Of a stretch of DNA of 64,000 bases, positions 62,582 through 64,000 are shown in pieces. The stretch comes from an uncultured Bacilli bacterium. Its GTDB lineage: Bacteria; Bacillota_I; Bacilli_A; RF39; UBA660. The notes beneath the pieces were generated by a model that saw only the letters and a list, made by a program, of their open reading frames with translations, was not told the DNA's origin and made no database searches. Each line of letters opens with the position of its first letter. The first letter of the stretch is position 1. The translations under genes were made by a program, and so were the position numbers. Where the stretch lies: contig CAKOXW010000001.1 in assembly GCA_934130375.1 (NCBI GenBank), positions 496,001-560,000 of the forward strand. Direction: 5' to 3'.

Positions 62582-62609
62582 ATTTTATCACACGAAATAA
62601 ATATGTCAA
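62582..62609 (-). promoter_or_regulatory. Promoter of the surface operon
   Basis: On the minus strand TTGACA, 16-nt spacer, TAAAAT. Confidence 0.75.
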
Positions 62610-62630
62610 TATCTGTCGAAAAAAAGAATA

Positions 62631-62659
62631 AAAAAAATTCTCAAATATTAAATTGAGAA
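62631..62659 (-). terminator. Terminator after frr
   Basis: On the minus strand TTCTCAA-8 nt-TTGAGAA followed by TTTTTTTT, between frr and the surface operon. Confidence 0.8.
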
Positions 62660-62681
62660 CATTTTAAATTAAAAAAAAGAA

Positions 62682-63224
62682 CTATATAGTCATTAGTTCC
62701 TTTTCTTTTACACTTAATAAACTATCTACTTCTTTATTGTACTTATTAATTAAGTCTTGTACTCTATCCATACCTCTTTTTTCTTCATCTTCAGGTAATT
62801 CAAGTTTCTTAATTTCATTATTAGCCTCTTGTCTAATATTTCTAAGTGCAATTTTTGCTTCTTCAGCAATACTTTTTACTTCTTTAACATATTCTTTTCT
62901 TCTTTCTTCTGTTAATTCAGGTATAACTAAAGTAATCATTTCACCATTATTATTAGGTGTTAAACCTATATTAGCTTCATAAATTCCCTTTTCAATATCT
63001 GAAATACAACTTCTATCAAAAGGCTTAATTATAATTTGCCTAGCCTCAGGCACAGAAATAGTTGCTAAAGAGATTAAAGGTGTATCAACTCCATAATATT
63101 TAACCATTACAGGATCTAATATTCTAGGATTTGCTCTACCTGCTCTAACTAAAGTAAATCTTCCTTCCATATTGCTAATTGCTTTTTTCATTTTTTCTTC
63201 AGTATTCTTTATTACAGTTTCCAT
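62682..63224 (-). CDS. frr: Ribosome recycling factor
   Basis: 180 aa. With EF-G it splits post-termination ribosomes. Signatures: FTLVRAGRANPRILDPVMVK, YYGVDTPLISLATISVPEAR, PFDRSCISDIEKGIYEANIG, and the C-terminal helix ending LLSVKEKELMTI. Length normal (185 aa in most species). Confidence 0.96.
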   Translation of the reverse strand: METVIKNTEEKMKKAISNMEGRFTLVRAGRANPRILDPVMVKYYGVDTPLISLATISVPEARQIIIKPFDRSCISDIEKGIYEANIGLTPNNNGEMITLVIPELTEERRKEYVKEVKSIAEEAKIALRNIRQEANNEIKKLELPEDEEKRGMDRVQDLINKYNKEVDSLLSVKEKELMTI

Positions 63225-63359
63225 AATCTTTCCTCCAATATAATTATATCTAAGATTTTAAAATTAATCTACATTTTTTTGATTATTTAAAATTTAAATA
63301 ACTATATAAGCATTTTTATGCAATTATCTATTTGCTTGTTTTAAATCAATTATAAAAAT

Positions 63360-63374
63360 TGGTAAAATTTACCA
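63360..63374. terminator. Hairpin after the PssE-like gene
   Basis: TGGTAAA-1 nt-TTTACCA with T-runs on both sides; may end the PssE transcript on the minus strand. Confidence 0.45.
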
Positions 63375-63423
63375 GTTTTTAAATAAATACAAAAAAAGAT
63401 TGAGGTTAATAAATCCATTATAA

Positions 63424-63903
63424 TTATACGTTATCTATATAGTTCTCAAGCAATTGAATCATGCCATGAGTATTACTTGCGTATTTTCTTGGCTTAAAGC
63501 TTTTCGCTTTCTTTAATGCTTCATTTAGTTTATCGAAATCTTTAAGATAAATTATGTATTTTTCTTGATCAAAGTTTTCTAGTATTTGTAATTGATGATC
63601 ATTGGTATGTTCTCCAAATTTTTTTAAACGAGCAGCGCCTATTACCTTTTTGTTATTTTTTAACCCTGTTATTATAGAACCTACACCACCATGTGTAATC
63701 AAAATATCACATTTTTCTACCAGTTTTGAAAACTCATCAGTTGGTATAAGATCAAACATTTTCATTTGTTTACTCTCAAATTTTGTACAACCTGCTTGAA
63801 CTACAACTTCATCTTTTATATTACCGTTATCTATTTCTTTTTGAATTGCAAGTAATAATCTTTTAAAAGGTTTATCTTGTGTACCTAATGTTACTAATAT
63901 CAT
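63424..63903 (-). CDS. PssE/Alg13-like glycosyltransferase catalytic subunit
   Basis: 159 aa from ATG 63903 (GGTGG-type SD, overlapping the upstream stop as TAATG). GT28 C-terminal domain: ILVTLGTQDKPFKRLL at the start and CDILITHGGVGSIITGLKNN, the donor UDP-sugar binding loop. In two-part enzymes (PssD/PssE, Alg14/Alg13) this subunit binds the nucleotide sugar and the partner anchors it to the membrane; together they add a sugar to a lipid carrier in exopolysaccharide synthesis. Confidence 0.88.
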   Translation of the reverse strand: MILVTLGTQDKPFKRLLLAIQKEIDNGNIKDEVVVQAGCTKFESKQMKMFDLIPTDEFSKLVEKCDILITHGGVGSIITGLKNNKKVIGAARLKKFGEHTNDHQLQILENFDQEKYIIYLKDFDKLNEALKKAKSFKPRKYASNTHGMIQLLENYIDNV

Positions 63904-64000
63904 TAATAAATCCACCCTCCATAAACTGCCTTAGGATATAATTTTTTCATTTCTTCCCATTGAACAACAAACAAATTTGCAATTGGATAAACCAATTTAC
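63903..64000 (-). CDS. PssD/Alg14-like membrane subunit (5' end outside window)
   Basis: The last 31 codons are seen on the minus strand: KLVYPIANLFVVQWEEMKKL then YPKAVYGGWIY and TAA. This is the conserved C-terminus of PssD/EpsE-type subunits (YPiAdlflvQWeel...yPkAvYgG). Stop overlaps the start of the PssE-like gene. Confidence 0.85.
   Translation of the reverse strand, partial: KLVYPIANLFVVQWEEMKKLYPKAVYGGWIY

Overview
The window comes from a very AT-rich, low-GC Gram-positive bacterium. The gene order ezrA-rpsD-(island)-tyrS, the YtxH/DUF948 pair, T-box leaders, RNase J, LemA, trmB, frr and the strong AGGAGG Shine-Dalgarno sequences point to Bacilli or to the Mollicutes-related gut lineages often labelled RF39 (inference, by eye). 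TGG is used for Trp and TGA ends at least one gene, so the standard bacterial code fits. Almost all genes lie on the minus strand.

Layout. 1-8600: an acyl-CoA ligase-like gene cut by the window edge, mltG, a catalytically degenerate RNase J, a broken type IV pilin-like gene, a NodB-like exported protein and ezrA. 8630-9460: rpsD with promoter, leader and terminator on the plus strand. 9470-13860: an accessory island between rpsD and tyrS with a sigma-like regulator whose ribosome binding site is hidden in a hairpin, a phage-type lysis cassette (two small membrane proteins and an M23 endolysin), and Rhs C-terminal toxin modules with candidate immunity genes. 13862-20200: tyrS with T-box, YtxH and DUF948 envelope genes, a lipoprotein, a repeat-containing surface protein, trmB and two small genes.

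20300-24260 is a complete diversity-generating retroelement (DGR): reverse transcriptase, Avd, two small MutS-domain-I-like proteins, a 101-bp template repeat (TR) and a target gene with a 101-bp variable repeat (VR). TR and VR differ at 18 positions, all at template adenines. The target is a type IV pilin-like surface protein, and a run of nine G lies between its candidate -35 and -10 boxes. Directly upstream (24360-24670) is a type I toxin-antitoxin locus: a 26-residue hydrophobic peptide mRNA whose 5' and 3' ends can pair, and a convergent antisense RNA covering its 3' UTR. The broken pilin gene at 4532-5800 is a paralogue of the DGR target and carries an orphan VR-like segment that does not derive from the local TR.

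24800-41800: polysaccharide or cell-surface enzymes, a metallopeptidase-like protein, an AI-2E family transporter, thrS (without TGS domain) in a T-box operon with an UlaG-like hydrolase, nrnA, ackA, a rhodanese, DUF2207 and LemA membrane proteins, and pheST with a T-box.

42100-62600 is about 20 kb of surface-filament genes. At least seven exported proteins carry a single N-terminal membrane segment ending in a T-Y-(A/S)-x-(F/Y/W) or closely related motif, as in TasA/camelysin-type SipW substrates. They are encoded with two apparently active SipW-type signal peptidases (one fused to a large cytoplasmic domain), one signal-peptidase-like protein lacking the catalytic Ser and His, a 1204-residue GLUG-repeat protein, a helical cytoplasmic protein, and a membrane-anchored McrB-type AAA+ ATPase next to a DUF2357-like partner. 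McrB/DUF2357 pairs are normally known from nucleic-acid defence, so their place inside a filament/secretion operon is unusual. The window ends with frr and a PssD/PssE glycosyltransferase pair.
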